Below, in pieces: positions 32,379 through 43,503 of a stretch of 64,000 nucleotides of DNA (positions are counted from its first letter, which is position 1; each line of letters starts with the position of its first letter). The stretch comes from Takakia lepidozioides (lineage: Eukaryota; Streptophyta; Takakiopsida; Takakiales; Takakiaceae): the NCBI GenBank assembly GCA_030704615.1, contig CM060732.1:75993053-76057052 (forward strand). The letters are read 5' to 3'. Under the pieces are notes generated by a model. It searched no databases. It saw only the letters and a program-made list of their open reading frames with translations, and had not been told where the DNA came from. A program made the translations under genes and the position numbers.

Positions 32379-33935
32379 TTCCCAGTCATTTCACTCATTT
32401 CACTCAGTCAGTTGACCCGTGTAGATGCAAATATCATGAATATTTCTAATTAGTCTTGACCACATGACTGTGCAGGCAATCAACTTGATGCAATAATTGA
32501 TAAAGATGCTACAAGAAGGGAGCACAAAGGATTGAGGAGGAGAAGAAAAAAGCTAGAGATAATGTCTGAGCAGTCCTCATCCTCCCGGCCTAATCGACTA
32601 CGTCAAACCTGGATCAATCAGAAGCTGACCAACAGAAACAGAAATCCAAAAGCTTTGAAAAATGTTACTCACACAATGCGGGATGGGGGCGGAATGTTGA
32701 ACGGATCGACCAGCGTGCTAAGGATGCGCAGCAACAGGTAGTCGACGTAGGATCGATGAAGGGCAGGATGGTAGAAGCAGAGGCCTGTAGCTCTTTATAT
32801 ACAGACCTGCTGGCGCTCGGAAGCTTTGCGTACCTCTCTCGGGGGCTGCGATCACCGAGCCTGCCGAGAAATATCTGGAAGCAGCGGTACACCCAGAATT
32901 AGAGGAGATCGTGCAGATAAATAATATATTCTGTTCAAACTACCGAAAACAAATGAGGTAGTTTAGTTGTATTCTAAAAATAGTGTTGGATATTCCATTT
33001 CTCAGTAACAGAATATACTGGAGTGCCACCCAGTTGATTCTGGGTTCACAAGTGTCCACCTTCCCACCGAAAAGTTGTAGCCCTTCGGCGGGGTTAAGTG
33101 ACATTTGCTTTTGAACGTATATTATGTATTTTGCATATCCTGTTACTGAGAAACAGAATATCCAGCACTATTCCTAGAGTACGAACTAACTCATTATTTT
33201 CGGTAGTTTGAACAGAATATACTATTTATACCGCTGATTCGAGATATTTCTCGAGAGACTCGGCGATCGCTGCCCCCGAGAGAGTACGCACTCCTGAGCA
33301 GCAGGTCCTGAGCATACTCTTCGACTTCCTGTTGCTGCAGCAGCGCACACCGGGCATGCTGGTCGATCCGTTCAACATTCCGCCCTCCTTCCGCATTGTG
33401 TGAGTAAGATTTTTGAGAGCTTTTGGATTCTTGTTTCTGCTGGTCATGAGCATTGATTGATTCAGGCCGTTTGTTGATTGGTCCGGGAGGTTGCTGCTTA
33501 GACGTTACCTCTAGCTTCTTTCTTATGCTCCTCAATCTTTTGTGCTCCTTTTTCGCATCTTTACTTATGGCATTAGGTTGATTGTCTCCACAATCATGTG
33601 GTGGGGACTTAGAAATATGCGTTGATATTTGGAGACCTCCATGACACTACAAGAGTTTCCATGTAAAATTTTAATGTAAGCTGTATGGGGTAAGGCAACC
33701 TGGACGTCTTGTTTCATGATTGAAATGACTATCGAGGGTGGTGGAAAATTGTGCAGTGCTACAATGGCATCTTTCATCAAAATGACCATGATGGTAGCCG
33801 CTACAATGCTACTGCTGCTGCCTGCAGAGGCTACTGCAGCGACGTGGACAGTGGGTGGTAGCATAGGCTGGACCGACCCACCCAGTAGTGACTACAATGA
33901 TTTCTACTCAATTTGGTCCAACAGCATCCACTTTT
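32150..33935. repeat. large inverted duplication (hairpin) with phytocyanin exon 1 at both ends
   Basis: Left arm about 32150-33018 and right arm about 33140-33935 are reverse complements with indels. The inner boundary is TATTCTGTTCAAACTACCGA on the left and TCGGTAGTTTGAACAGAATA on the right. The inner 115 bp (about 33020-33135) are not shared. The arms also share a stretch that encodes NVERIDQHARCALLQQQEVE on the minus strand of the right arm (unknown family). Confidence 0.8.
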
Positions 33936-34024
33936 TAGAATTTCAAGAACGTGCTATCAATCAAGAGCATTCAAGGAAACTGCCTACAATGTTAGCAAAA
34001 CATTTACTGCAGAGTCCTTTATAA
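33725..34024 (+). pseudogene. inverted copy of phytocyanin exon 1
   Basis: An ATG at 33725 opens MTIEGGGKLCSATMASFIK, then a signal peptide and ATWTVGGSIGWTDPP, matching the minus-strand gene up to about 33935 (IWSNSIHF). Beyond this the sequence diverges, no second exon is found, and the frame runs on to 34024. It lacks all copper ligands. Confidence 0.7.
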
Positions 34025-34161
34025 GATGTTTAACACAAAACCTTGCAGAGACTACCAAGCAGGAACACCTATCGTAAGAATCAAGAAGCATCGAAACCAA
34101 TCGAAGAAGACACTAAGTAGTAGCACAGATGAATAGTCAGTCACTAAACCTAATGAAGTAT

Positions 34162-35830
34162 TTAACTACAAGCTATACTGAACGTAATGTAGTGTTTAAC
34201 TATAAGCTGTACTATAAAAGCTGAGTGCACTGCAAGACAGTTTAGCAGAGTGCGCATGTGATTGAACTTGTCCAGAGTAAGGCCTTTGGTAAACACATCA
34301 GCCAACTGATCGTGAGTAGAAACGTATGAAATCAAAATTTCACCATTGGACTGGTATTCGCGAATCATGTGGTACTGCAGATGAGCTGATGTCGGACGGT
34401 CTGAAAACTTGGCTGCATTACTGACAGCGAATGTAATATCAGGACGAGTCCCAATACTGGGAAATTGGAGACTGCCCAAAATCTCTTTATAAGGGAAATC
34501 TGTGTGAAGAGAATTAGTGCCTTTGGAAAGCAACGCATTTGGGTCAACAGGGATCGAAACAAGATGAGCATCTTGAAAACCATAGCGCTTTAGAATACGC
34601 TGTAGATAAACTTCCTAATCGAGAGAAAGTGTCTTTTGGGAGCGATTTCTCCGAGAGTCTTCACGGAAGATCACATCTCTGCTGACAATAACACGTTAGG
34701 TACCTCTATCCCAAAGTAAGTAAATAAGTACTTCTATCCCAAAAATGATATCCCTTCGATGAATCATCGTAGCCACAAAAGACACTGGACTTACTTTCAG
34801 GTTGGAGCTTGGTTCTCAATTCCTTTGGAATATGCAGTATAGGCAGCTTCACCCCAGAACTTAATTGGCATGCCACTAAAATATAACATACTTCGAACAC
34901 TCTCGACGATGGCCCGATTGTCACGTTATGCCACTGAGTTTTGTTCGGGTGTATATGTTGTGGTTAATTCATGATGAATCCCTTCATCGTTCATAAACTT
35001 CTTGAACTCTTCACTGAGAAATTCTCGGGCACGATCAGTCCTAAGAATACTGATAGAATTACCCGTCTCTCTCTTTGTGGTATGAAACATACGCTTAAAA
35101 CAAAGAAGCGCTTCATCGTGAGACTTCATGCAATAGAGGATACGGTATCCGGAGCAATCATCCTTGAAAAGTATGAAGTATCTCATACCTCCTAGGGAAG
35201 GAGGAAATGGACCACATATGTCCATATGAACCAAGAATCCCGGTGTCGTGGCTTTGTCACAAATAGGATTCACAGGGAATGGTGAACGATGACTTTTGCC
35301 AAGTACACAGCCAATGCAGAATTCTTTGTCTCTCTCACCAGAAATGATGAGGCCGTCAACCAATTTGTTAGACTCCATCTCCTTAATCATTGCATGATTG
35401 AGATGAACCAGTCTGTTGTGCCAAGTAGTGATACTTTGGGTACTGTCCACCTTCGTAGGAACGCCAATGGTGTTAGCAATAATGTTGTCAATGGATTCAC
35501 AGTAACCTCCATTTGCAATTCATACATGTGCTCTGCAATAAGTAATCCAGTCATGATGATTTCTCCACGATGACTAAGAGTGCAACCACGTTTGTCTGTA
35601 AATGATACCTATGATACCTTTCTGCACGGCTGAAGCAATGGAAAATAGATTTCTCCGCAAATCTGGAACGTAAAGCACGTCATGTTGAACTCCCGTGTGT
35701 CACTCATTATTTACAAACATGCGCACATCAATGTCACCGTGAGCCACAACAACAGTAGAAATATCCTTGATTGCATGAACTCTCCATCCTGGTTTTAGAT
35801 TCTTAAAAACCATCTTTTGCTCATTTCAAG
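34162..35830 (-). mobile_element. Ty1/copia remnant (gag-pre-integrase, integrase, RNase H end)
   Basis: Minus-strand order: LYVPDLRRNLFSIASAVQKG (35700-35640), TWHNRLVHLNHAMIKEM with CIGCVLGKSHRSPFP (zinc-binding head), and an integrase core with HMDICGPFPPSLGG and SILRTDRAREF. The second Asp is followed by YTPEQNSVA and then TAA (34926-34928) exactly where the catalytic Glu is expected. After a shift comes RTKLQPESKSSVFCGYDD. The reverse transcriptase is missing. The element ends with KEILGSLQFPSIGTRPDITF and STHDQLADVFTKGL (RNase H end). Several further stops make it dead. Confidence 0.8.
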
Positions 35831-35861
35831 ATTTTTGGATCAGATGCCTATTCTCACGTTC

Positions 35862-37000
35862 CAAAGCAAATGAGATCAAAACTCGATCCTAAGTGCAAGA
35901 AATGTACATTCATCGGTTACTGCACCGAGTGCAAGGCCTATAGACTCTCAATGACACTAAGAAGGTAATGATCAGCCGAGATGTTGTGTTTGATGAGGGA
36001 TCATACACATCTATCACACAACCATTGCAAACTCAGAACGGAGTCTCTTTCATGGATCTGTGTGACGATTTTGCAGAGCCATTGGGAATACCTGAACCAG
36101 TGGGAGCAGTGCAAATAGCTGCAGAGGCAACACAAGAATTGATGGGAGATCAAGAAGGAAGGAATAATGAGCAAGCGGTGATCAATGAACCAGTGGGAGT
36201 GCTGGAAGTGGTGCTTGATGGATGTGTACAGGCAGTGCCATGTGACCTAATCGCACAATCAGAAGTGGTGCTTGATGGATGCGTACAGGCAGTGCCATCT
36301 GACCGCACAATCTGAAACTCAAACACGGCGGGCAGCAATAAGATATGGTGATTGGGCTTACTTTGCAGAGATGCAGAGATGCACTCTTTGGCGGAGTAGC
36401 TATTTGAAGAGCCCCGTGATTATTGGGCTGCGATCAATCGAGTTGAATGGAAGCAGGCCATGTAGGAAGAGTTTAATTCTCTCATGCGAAATGAGACATG
36501 GTTTCTTACAGATTTGCCACATGATCGCAAAACTATGCAATGTAAATGGGTTTTCAAACTGGAAACGAAGTCAGATGGGACAGTGGAGAGATACAATGCA
36601 CGATTGGTTGCCAAGGGTGTCTCACAAGAGTATGGCATTGACTATGCAGAAACGTTCTCTCCTGTTGCCAAGTATGATTATATTCGCACCATTCTTGCGA
36701 TTGCAGCATCTGAGGATATGAATATCATGCAGTTTGATATCAAAACAGTTTTTCTCTATGGAGAATTAGACGAAGAAATCTACATGATGCAGCCGCCGGG
36801 TTTCATAGCACCAGGGACAGAGCACAAGGTATGCAATTTGAAGAAATGTCTCTACGGCCTCAAACAAGCTTCACGCCGCGTTTGGAATGTGAAGTTTGAT
36901 AACTTTTTGATCAGGTACAATCTAGTACCCAATGCAGCAGATCCTTGCATTTACTATAGTAAGGAGGAGCCGGAAATCATCACATCCCTCTTTGTGGATG
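35862..37000 (+). mobile_element. Ty1/copia remnant in opposite orientation (integrase end and reverse transcriptase)
   Basis: It begins with the integrase tail KLDPKCKKCTFIGYC and MISRDVVFDEGSYT. An acidic linker with two near-identical copies of EVVLDGCVQAVP follows. The reverse transcriptase reads WVFKLETKSDGTVERYNARL, QFDIKTVFLYGELDEEIYM, KKCLYGLKQASR and TSLFVDDSLV (FVDD in place of YVDD). It stops near 37000 and lacks the rest of the RT and RNase H. Its RT does not simply fill the gap of the minus-strand piece, because both carry the integrase tail. These are therefore two elements, head to head. Confidence 0.8.
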
Positions 37001-37139
37001 ATAGCCTAGTATCACTGCTCTATCTTTATTTCAACCAAAGCACCAGTTCTGTCCAACCAGTTCTCAATTTCTATACCTTAAAGCCATGTACAGTTGATCT
37101 CATTCCAAAAGCTCAAAGGAAGGAGCTGTCCACTTGATT

Positions 37140-37677
37140 ATTTCAACAGGGAAAATCAACGCACTCCTCTGCTCACTTTCATAGGGATTCCAGTCAGTTC
37201 AAGCTCAGTGTAAACCGGACCAGAACTCTATTCACAGCCTGTACACTCTAGGTAGAGAAGGTATTACTTCTGATTTCAGTCAGCACGAAACCCTACAGCT
37301 CCTCTCTACCTTATCTATTCCTGACAGCACAGTATCGGATTACTCCTCCGGTCCACCCAACCGCCACACCATGCTATACTCTCATCTCCTCTATGCACAA
37401 TCACACATCATTTTCAGATCTCAGGCCCTCTCTTCAAATCATCTGTCCTTCATCTCAATTCAGGCATGCTCCAAAAGCCCGAGCTGCAACCATACTTTTT
37501 CTTGTCGTGCACCGCCTCTCTTTCTTCACAAATCCCTAGATTCTTGAAACCACCAGCTTGCCCAGTTCTTGTCACCTGCAGGTGTCCGTAAAGATCAGCT
37601 TTGCAGGTTCAGCGGTTACGTTTTTTTTCTGATGGGTTGGTCCGCTGTTCCAGTCCGGGCTCCATAGGCACCTAACA
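37140..37677 (-). mobile_element. 3' LTR of the chromovirus (approximate inner end)
   Basis: On the minus strand a purine tract (GGGAGGGGGAG) is followed by TGTTAGGTGCC at 37677, the same start as the solo LTR at 56651. A second shared block is CCGGTCC-CCCA-CC-CCAC-CCATGCTA (37349-37382 and 56383-56415). The far end near 37140 is not well defined. Confidence 0.6.
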
Positions 37678-39818
37678 AGCTCCCCCTCCCAAAGGCAGGT
37701 CATTGTCCTCAATGACAGAAAATGAGGGGTAATTCAATGTAAGTTCATTCTCTTTTTCCCAAGTAGCCTCTATTTCTGGGTAATGCAACCACTTAATTAA
37801 ATGTTCTTTCCAAGAACGGTTGTGCAGGTGCTTGACTCGCGTTTCTAGAATCTTTTCGGGTTCAGCCATCAGCTAACCATCGTTCATAGCTTGAGGCAAC
37901 GTCGGCAAGATGTGCGATGGGTCTGACAAATACTTCCGAAGAAGGCTGACATGGAAAGTTTTATGAATCTTCCATGTTGGAGGCAGATCTAACTCATAGG
38001 CCACTGTGCCATGGCGTTTTAGAACCTTGAATGGGCACAAAAACCTTGGTGATAGCTTGTAACACTTGCCAAACGTTAGATTGCTTCTCTTAGGTGTAAC
38101 CTTTAAGAACACCATATCATCAACAACAAATTCACGAAAAGTCTTGTGCTTGTCAGCAAAGAAATTGGTCTGTTCTTGTGCAGCTTGCATACTACGCTTC
38201 ACCAAATCTAGGACAGAGTGGATCTCTCTGATTTTGTCATTCACACTCTGCACATTTGATGGTGGTGCAATAATCGAAGCAGGAGCTAAGCAATCTCGTC
38301 CATATAAAGCTTCGAACGGACTCATGCCAATGGCACTGTGGAAATGCTTGTTATAGGCAAATTCCACTAAGTATAGAAATTGTTCCCAAGAGGATTGTCT
38401 CTCACCAACGTATATTCTCAACATATCCTCAATTGTACGATTGGTTCTTTCTGTCTGAGCATCTGTTTCTGGGTGAAAGGTTGTACTTAGTCTCACCTTG
38501 GTTCCCAATTTCTTGAACAAGTCAGTCCAAAATTGACTTGTAAACTTTGAATCCCTGTCGCAAATAATCTCACGAGGCAGACCATGAATCCTGAATATCT
38601 CTTTCATGTACAGGGATGCAACATCCGATGCCATAGCACTTATCCTTATAGGTATCAAATGGGCTATCTTAGACAGCCTATCTACAACCACCATGATACT
38701 GTCATGGCCATTTTTGGTCCTGGGCAAAGCCACAATGAAATCCATGCTAATGGATTCCCAATTACATCTAGGAACAAATAAAGGTTGTAATAATCCAGGA
38801 GGTCTGACTCTTTCTGACTTCGAAACCTGACAGGGGAAACATTTCTGCACATACTCTTTGATTTCTCTCTTCATACCCGGCCAAAAGTAGTGCTTCCGTA
38901 TTGACCAATAGGTTCTCTGAAAGCCCGGGTGTCCGGAGATTGGAACATTATGACTATCATGAATGATCCACAATCTCAGGTCTGGGATCATGGGAACACA
39001 CAGCCGACCATTATAGAATAACATTTCATCTCTCAAGAGGGTACGGCCGATATTTCTCCTTCTCACTGGAAGTCCTCTGGTCACGAGACAAACTCTTAAA
39101 TGGTTTTTTGAAGAATCCATCAATTTCATACCAACCTTTAATATCCTAGAATATAGTGCTACTGATGCACGAGACAACAGTAACTTGTAATGGTCTCCTA
39201 GAAAGTGCATGGATCCGCAATCACGTTCTCTCTTCCCTTGACATCCTTCAGGTCATAATGAAATTGTTGAAGCAGTTCTGACCACCGAATCTGTCTTTGG
39301 CTCAAATGAGGCTGCGTGGTCAAGTACTTCAAACTCTGATGGTCGGTCTCTATTACAAAATCAACTGGAAGCAGATAATGCCTCCATATTTTTAAGGCAT
39401 GAACTATTGCCAACAGTTCCTTCTCATGAGTCGGGTAATTCTTCTCTGTTGGACTGACCTTTCGATATTCATATGCAACTACATGCCCATCTTGCATCAA
39501 CACAGCCCCGATAGCAAGATCACTTGCATCAGTACAGAGTACAATTGCTCCCTTGGTAGGGTCAAGCAATTTCAGTACAGGAGCGTGTGTCAAAGCAAAT
39601 TTCAATTTTTCAAAACTGTTATCACATTCTCCTGTCCAGACATCTCTCAAGCTTACAGGACTTGAGTCCCTAAGTAAGTTAGTCAACGGAGCTGCAATTT
39701 GTGAAAAAGACTTGACAAACTTCCACAGGAAGCTGGCAAATCCAATAAAGCTCCTGACCTCTGTCTTATCACTTGGCTTAGGCCACTCAGCCCCTGAAAC
39801 TAACACCTTATCAATCAA
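37672..39818 (-). mobile_element. Ty3/gypsy chromovirus, 5'-truncated pol
   Basis: RT end and RNase H (39818-39198): EWPKPSDKTEVRSFIGFASF, IVLCTDASDLAIGAVLMQDG, NYPTHEKELLAIVHALKIW and IETDHQSLKYL. A frame change near 39205 leads to the integrase (39210-37873), with HPGFQRTYWSIRKHYFWPGM and CFPCQ (HHCC zinc head). The integrase triad is DFIVALP, ICDRDSKF and TDAQTE. A single in-frame TAG (37873-37875) separates it from a chromodomain (37869-37672): EKILETRVKHLHNRSWKEHL and KWLHYPEIEATWE. Chromodomains steer chromovirus insertion to heterochromatin. Gag, protease and most of the RT are absent, so it is 5'-truncated and cannot move on its own. Confidence 0.9.
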
Positions 39819-39819
39819 T

Positions 39820-40440
39820 CAAAAGCAAGATACTCTACTCTAAAGTCCTGACTCTAACACCATTAATTTTACTCTCATGCCCAAGTAGCAGCACTCAAAT
39901 TTGCTACACCTATGGATAAGATGATAGACAAGAGCGATTCAAACCACCTAACAAGAAAACTAGGATCCATCCCTGTGGAAACCTCTGTGGAAACCTATGT
40001 TGCAGAACCAACCATACACTAGTTAGTGTACCAATTATGCATAGCAAAAACACTAATGCAAACTGGCTAATTGCAGAGAATAACCAGAAGACGCTCACAG
40101 GCTGGTACAGACCCGACATGCAATCAAAGCTATGGAAGATGAGTGCACCACCACCAGGCTTAACAGCAGGAGAAAACATGGACGAAGACATATGTTTCAT
40201 TGGAAAACAAGAGATGGCTGCATGTTGAGCACAAAGTCATAATAAATGGGAAAACGCCAAGGAGCACACTGGCAGCACAAAATCACACAGAAGATGAGCA
40301 CATGTCGCCTGCTGAACGCGGAATACTGAAGGGCACACTCGCAGCACTCAACTCTGTCAGCCCAGATCTGAACAAAGAAATATGGAGAATGATGAAGCTA
40401 TTCGATTGTGGAAGTATACGCACTGCCCCGTTATGACTAA
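39820..40440. other. stretch without recognised features
   Basis: Sequence between the truncated chromovirus and the degenerate repeat field. It has one short internal duplication (CCTGTGGAAACC / CTGTGGAAACC near 39975-40000) and no convincing gene. Confidence 0.35.
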
Positions 40441-42654
40441 TCTCTACCGTGCTCAAAGCTTGAAAGTGTTATTGCACTCACTGCCTTCAGCGTTACTTGA
40501 AAATCGATTGCAATGTTCTATCCATAACTTATCAAAATTCACAAGAGCCATTCAGTGCTATGCTAAAAAACTCAAGGTGATATCACAACAATACACTGCT
40601 AAAACTCTGAAAGTCTTACTGCGTTCCTTTCTGCTAATACGAGTGGGAAATCAATTGATGTGCTACACCAACACGATATCAAAATCCAAAACTGTCACAT
40701 GCTGTTATGATCAAAAACGTAATGTGATGGTATCTCAGGTCTTAACTACAATAGGGCAGATTCCTTTGTATACAAACCTAGGATTTCTGGATAGGGGAAA
40801 TTTTGATTCTCTAATTTTGATGAATCAGCCCCAAGCAGGAGCAACCATCCTGCTCGTGCAACAAGCTTTTACTAAACTGGTAACCTTTGTGCTGTGTGGA
40901 GGGGCTCTAAGTAGACACCAAGGCACTGAATATAGAGGCTTGCTCTCGATGGACTGCCTTACAGTCATAAGCATTAAATCACTGAGAGATAATAGAAGCA
41001 CACTGGTAGAACTCTTCTACAGGTGGTCTACAGCGATTACACAGATGTTGACTCCCTCTCAACCAGGCTATATGCTACTGGTACTAACAATACAGAACAG
41101 TGTAAATCATCACCACAATCATAAATTTGTCAATCAGTGCCACGATCAGAGACTACACACAACAAATACATAAGACCAAATAAAACTGAGCCCACAATCC
41201 TGGCCTGTCTAAGGCATAGGCCTGCTGGTCATATGATTCATAGAATAGCTAAATTAAATCCCAGTAGGTCATGGAGACCTCAGATGCACAACCCTTTGGG
41301 AACCAAACTCAGTACCGCACAAAGCATCGCATGCCAATCCCAGAAACGGCAAAATGACAACTACAAGCGAGGAAAGCCACAGTACATGCTAATGCGAATA
41401 AATGTGAAGCCCCAATACATATCAATGCCGTTCCAGTACAACTTGTCTACCACTACCAAACCCAAGCCTGAACAGAGCCCTATTAAAGTAGCGCATCCCC
41501 CAACAACCCTGCAACGGCGATATCTAGATAACCCCACCAGTGCCAACCAATGCCTTGCCCAAAATCTGCAAGTTTTCCTGTGTTATCTGTCAAGGCAAAG
41601 GGTTCGAAGGCAACACTATACAAAGGTGCTATCAAGGATCAACACTGGCACCCAAAGCTATGATCAAATATTCTTAATGTTACAACAGCTCAGGCCACAC
41701 TATTCTGACCACTCTACTGTTAACACACAAAGCTCACAACATACGGCTATGGTAGCAACTGTTCAATTCAACCCTAGTGGTGCCACATGGGGAAAACATT
41801 GCCCTCTTCGGTATGCTGCCATAAGTTGGTATGTATAAGAAAACCGTATGAAGGAAGTAGCCCATAGAGGAAACCTTGATGGAAAGTGGGCGGCAGTCCA
41901 TAAACCCCATATATTATGTGCAACATGCGTGCACAAGAATAGACAAAAAACAGGAAACTTCAACTTTGTCCCGCCACCATATGATCCTGAACTACTCTCC
42001 CTCACCATGACAGGGGAGCAGCCCCAGACACCGGCAGCCACGGGAGCTGATTGCATAGAGCGCACAACAACAGTGGACATACACATGCAGACCGCCAATG
42101 AGTAGGCACATGGATAGCATATTCAACAGCCAAGACAGACTCAACGTAGCTGCCACCAAAAGCACCCTCAGATTATCACACAGAACTAGACTGTATGAGA
42201 GATACAATGCAATAACTCTTTTTCTTATGCTATGTAACGCCCTTTTTACATCACACCGTGGCGTAGATGCTGCCAACAGATCCTATAGTGTCTGCTCATC
42301 TGCTGCAATCTGCAATCCTAAATTGTACTACAATCCTACTCCAAATGGATCTGCTGCAGCCCCACTAACCCTCCCCACAGAGGCTGGCTTCTCTGTCCCC
42401 AAAGCCCACAACAATGTTTGGTTGATGCCCCGCAGAGATACAATGTCCTGGTACAAGTGCAGCAATAAGAGATCTGCACAACAAGAACGTCTTGCACCAA
42501 AGTAGCAAACACACCGTACAAATAAGGACCAATGAATGCACCATACGTGCACCTTGGATAGAGTCAGAGCACCCACCTTCTCTGCAGGTTCTGGCTGCTC
42601 AAAACACAGATTGGAAAATGTCCCCATATGTGCAAGAAGATGCAACGCTATCAA

Positions 42655-43503
42655 CACTACAACAGATCGCGGTATTTATGACTGTATATATGACTATTCT
42701 ACAGTCATAAACGGTACATATGACTTCTATGACTGTAAGTCGTGCAAACCAAGTCAATACAATGAGTACAGGATGGTACGGTCCGGATGACTACAGTCAG
42801 ATGAACCAAGTGATATCTCTCACTGCAGTCATATATACCATACTGCAGCCGCCGTTGCCGCGCCACGTGGCAAGGCGCAATTGATTTAAAAAATTAAATT
42901 AAATTAAAAAAAACTAATAAAATAAAAACATATGTCAAACGCCGCGTCGCACCGTATTGTGCCACGTGGCATAATGCATTTTATAATAATGAATTAACCA
43001 CGTGGCAGTCCATCTAGGGTACCAGGTGCTATCCGTAGCTCGCCTACTAACCCTAGGGCCATTTTATCCATTTAATTGTACTTAGAGGAGTTTGAATTTG
43101 CAACCTCTTTATTATAAGAGTTATAGTTCACTACATGTTAACCAATACACCCATTAGTCATTCATATGATCATATGGTGTTTTAATTGTATTATACACAC
43201 CAAATTACAAAATCCCCAGTAGTCATCATGACTATGTAACCTCATCCATGTACACTGTAGTCATAGAAATGACTATGAATGGTGAGCTAAATCTGGTCAA
43301 TTGCCGTTGACCAGCCTTCCGCCCATTCCGGAGCCATGTAGTCACACAGACGACTACTTAGATCGTCGTTCATATGACTACAGTCGTATGAACGACTGCG
43401 GGAGGTCAATTTCATATAAAAACATGGTGCAGTCATGGTCAAAGTCATGAAAACCATGACTACCACGGTTTGGCAGTCATAACTACCGCGATCTGTTGTA
43501 GTG
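42655..43503. mobile_element. non-autonomous CACTA (EnSpm-like) element, copy 2, with intact ends
   Basis: 849 bp. The left end CACTACAACAGATCGCGGTA and right end TACCGCGATCTGTTGTAGTG are perfect 20-bp inverted repeats. The 3-bp CAA at 42652-42654 and 43504-43506 is the expected CACTA target duplication. The interior matches 3899-4739, with AGTCAT motifs, CCACGTGGC boxes and the tRNA-like segment. No coding capacity. Intact ends indicate that this copy inserted more recently than copy 1. Confidence 0.92.
43078..43152 (-). other. tRNA-derived segment in CACTA copy 2
   Basis: Minus strand: GGTTAACATGTAGTG (A-box-like), CTATAACTCTTATAA arm, and AAATTCAAACTCC (B-box-like, more decayed than in copy 1). 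Same position as in copy 1. Confidence 0.4.

Noticed and set aside
32532-32741. Small basic protein frame in the left arm of the inverted repeat
   Set aside because: The right-arm counterpart is not open in the same frame, and neither side shows a recognised domain.
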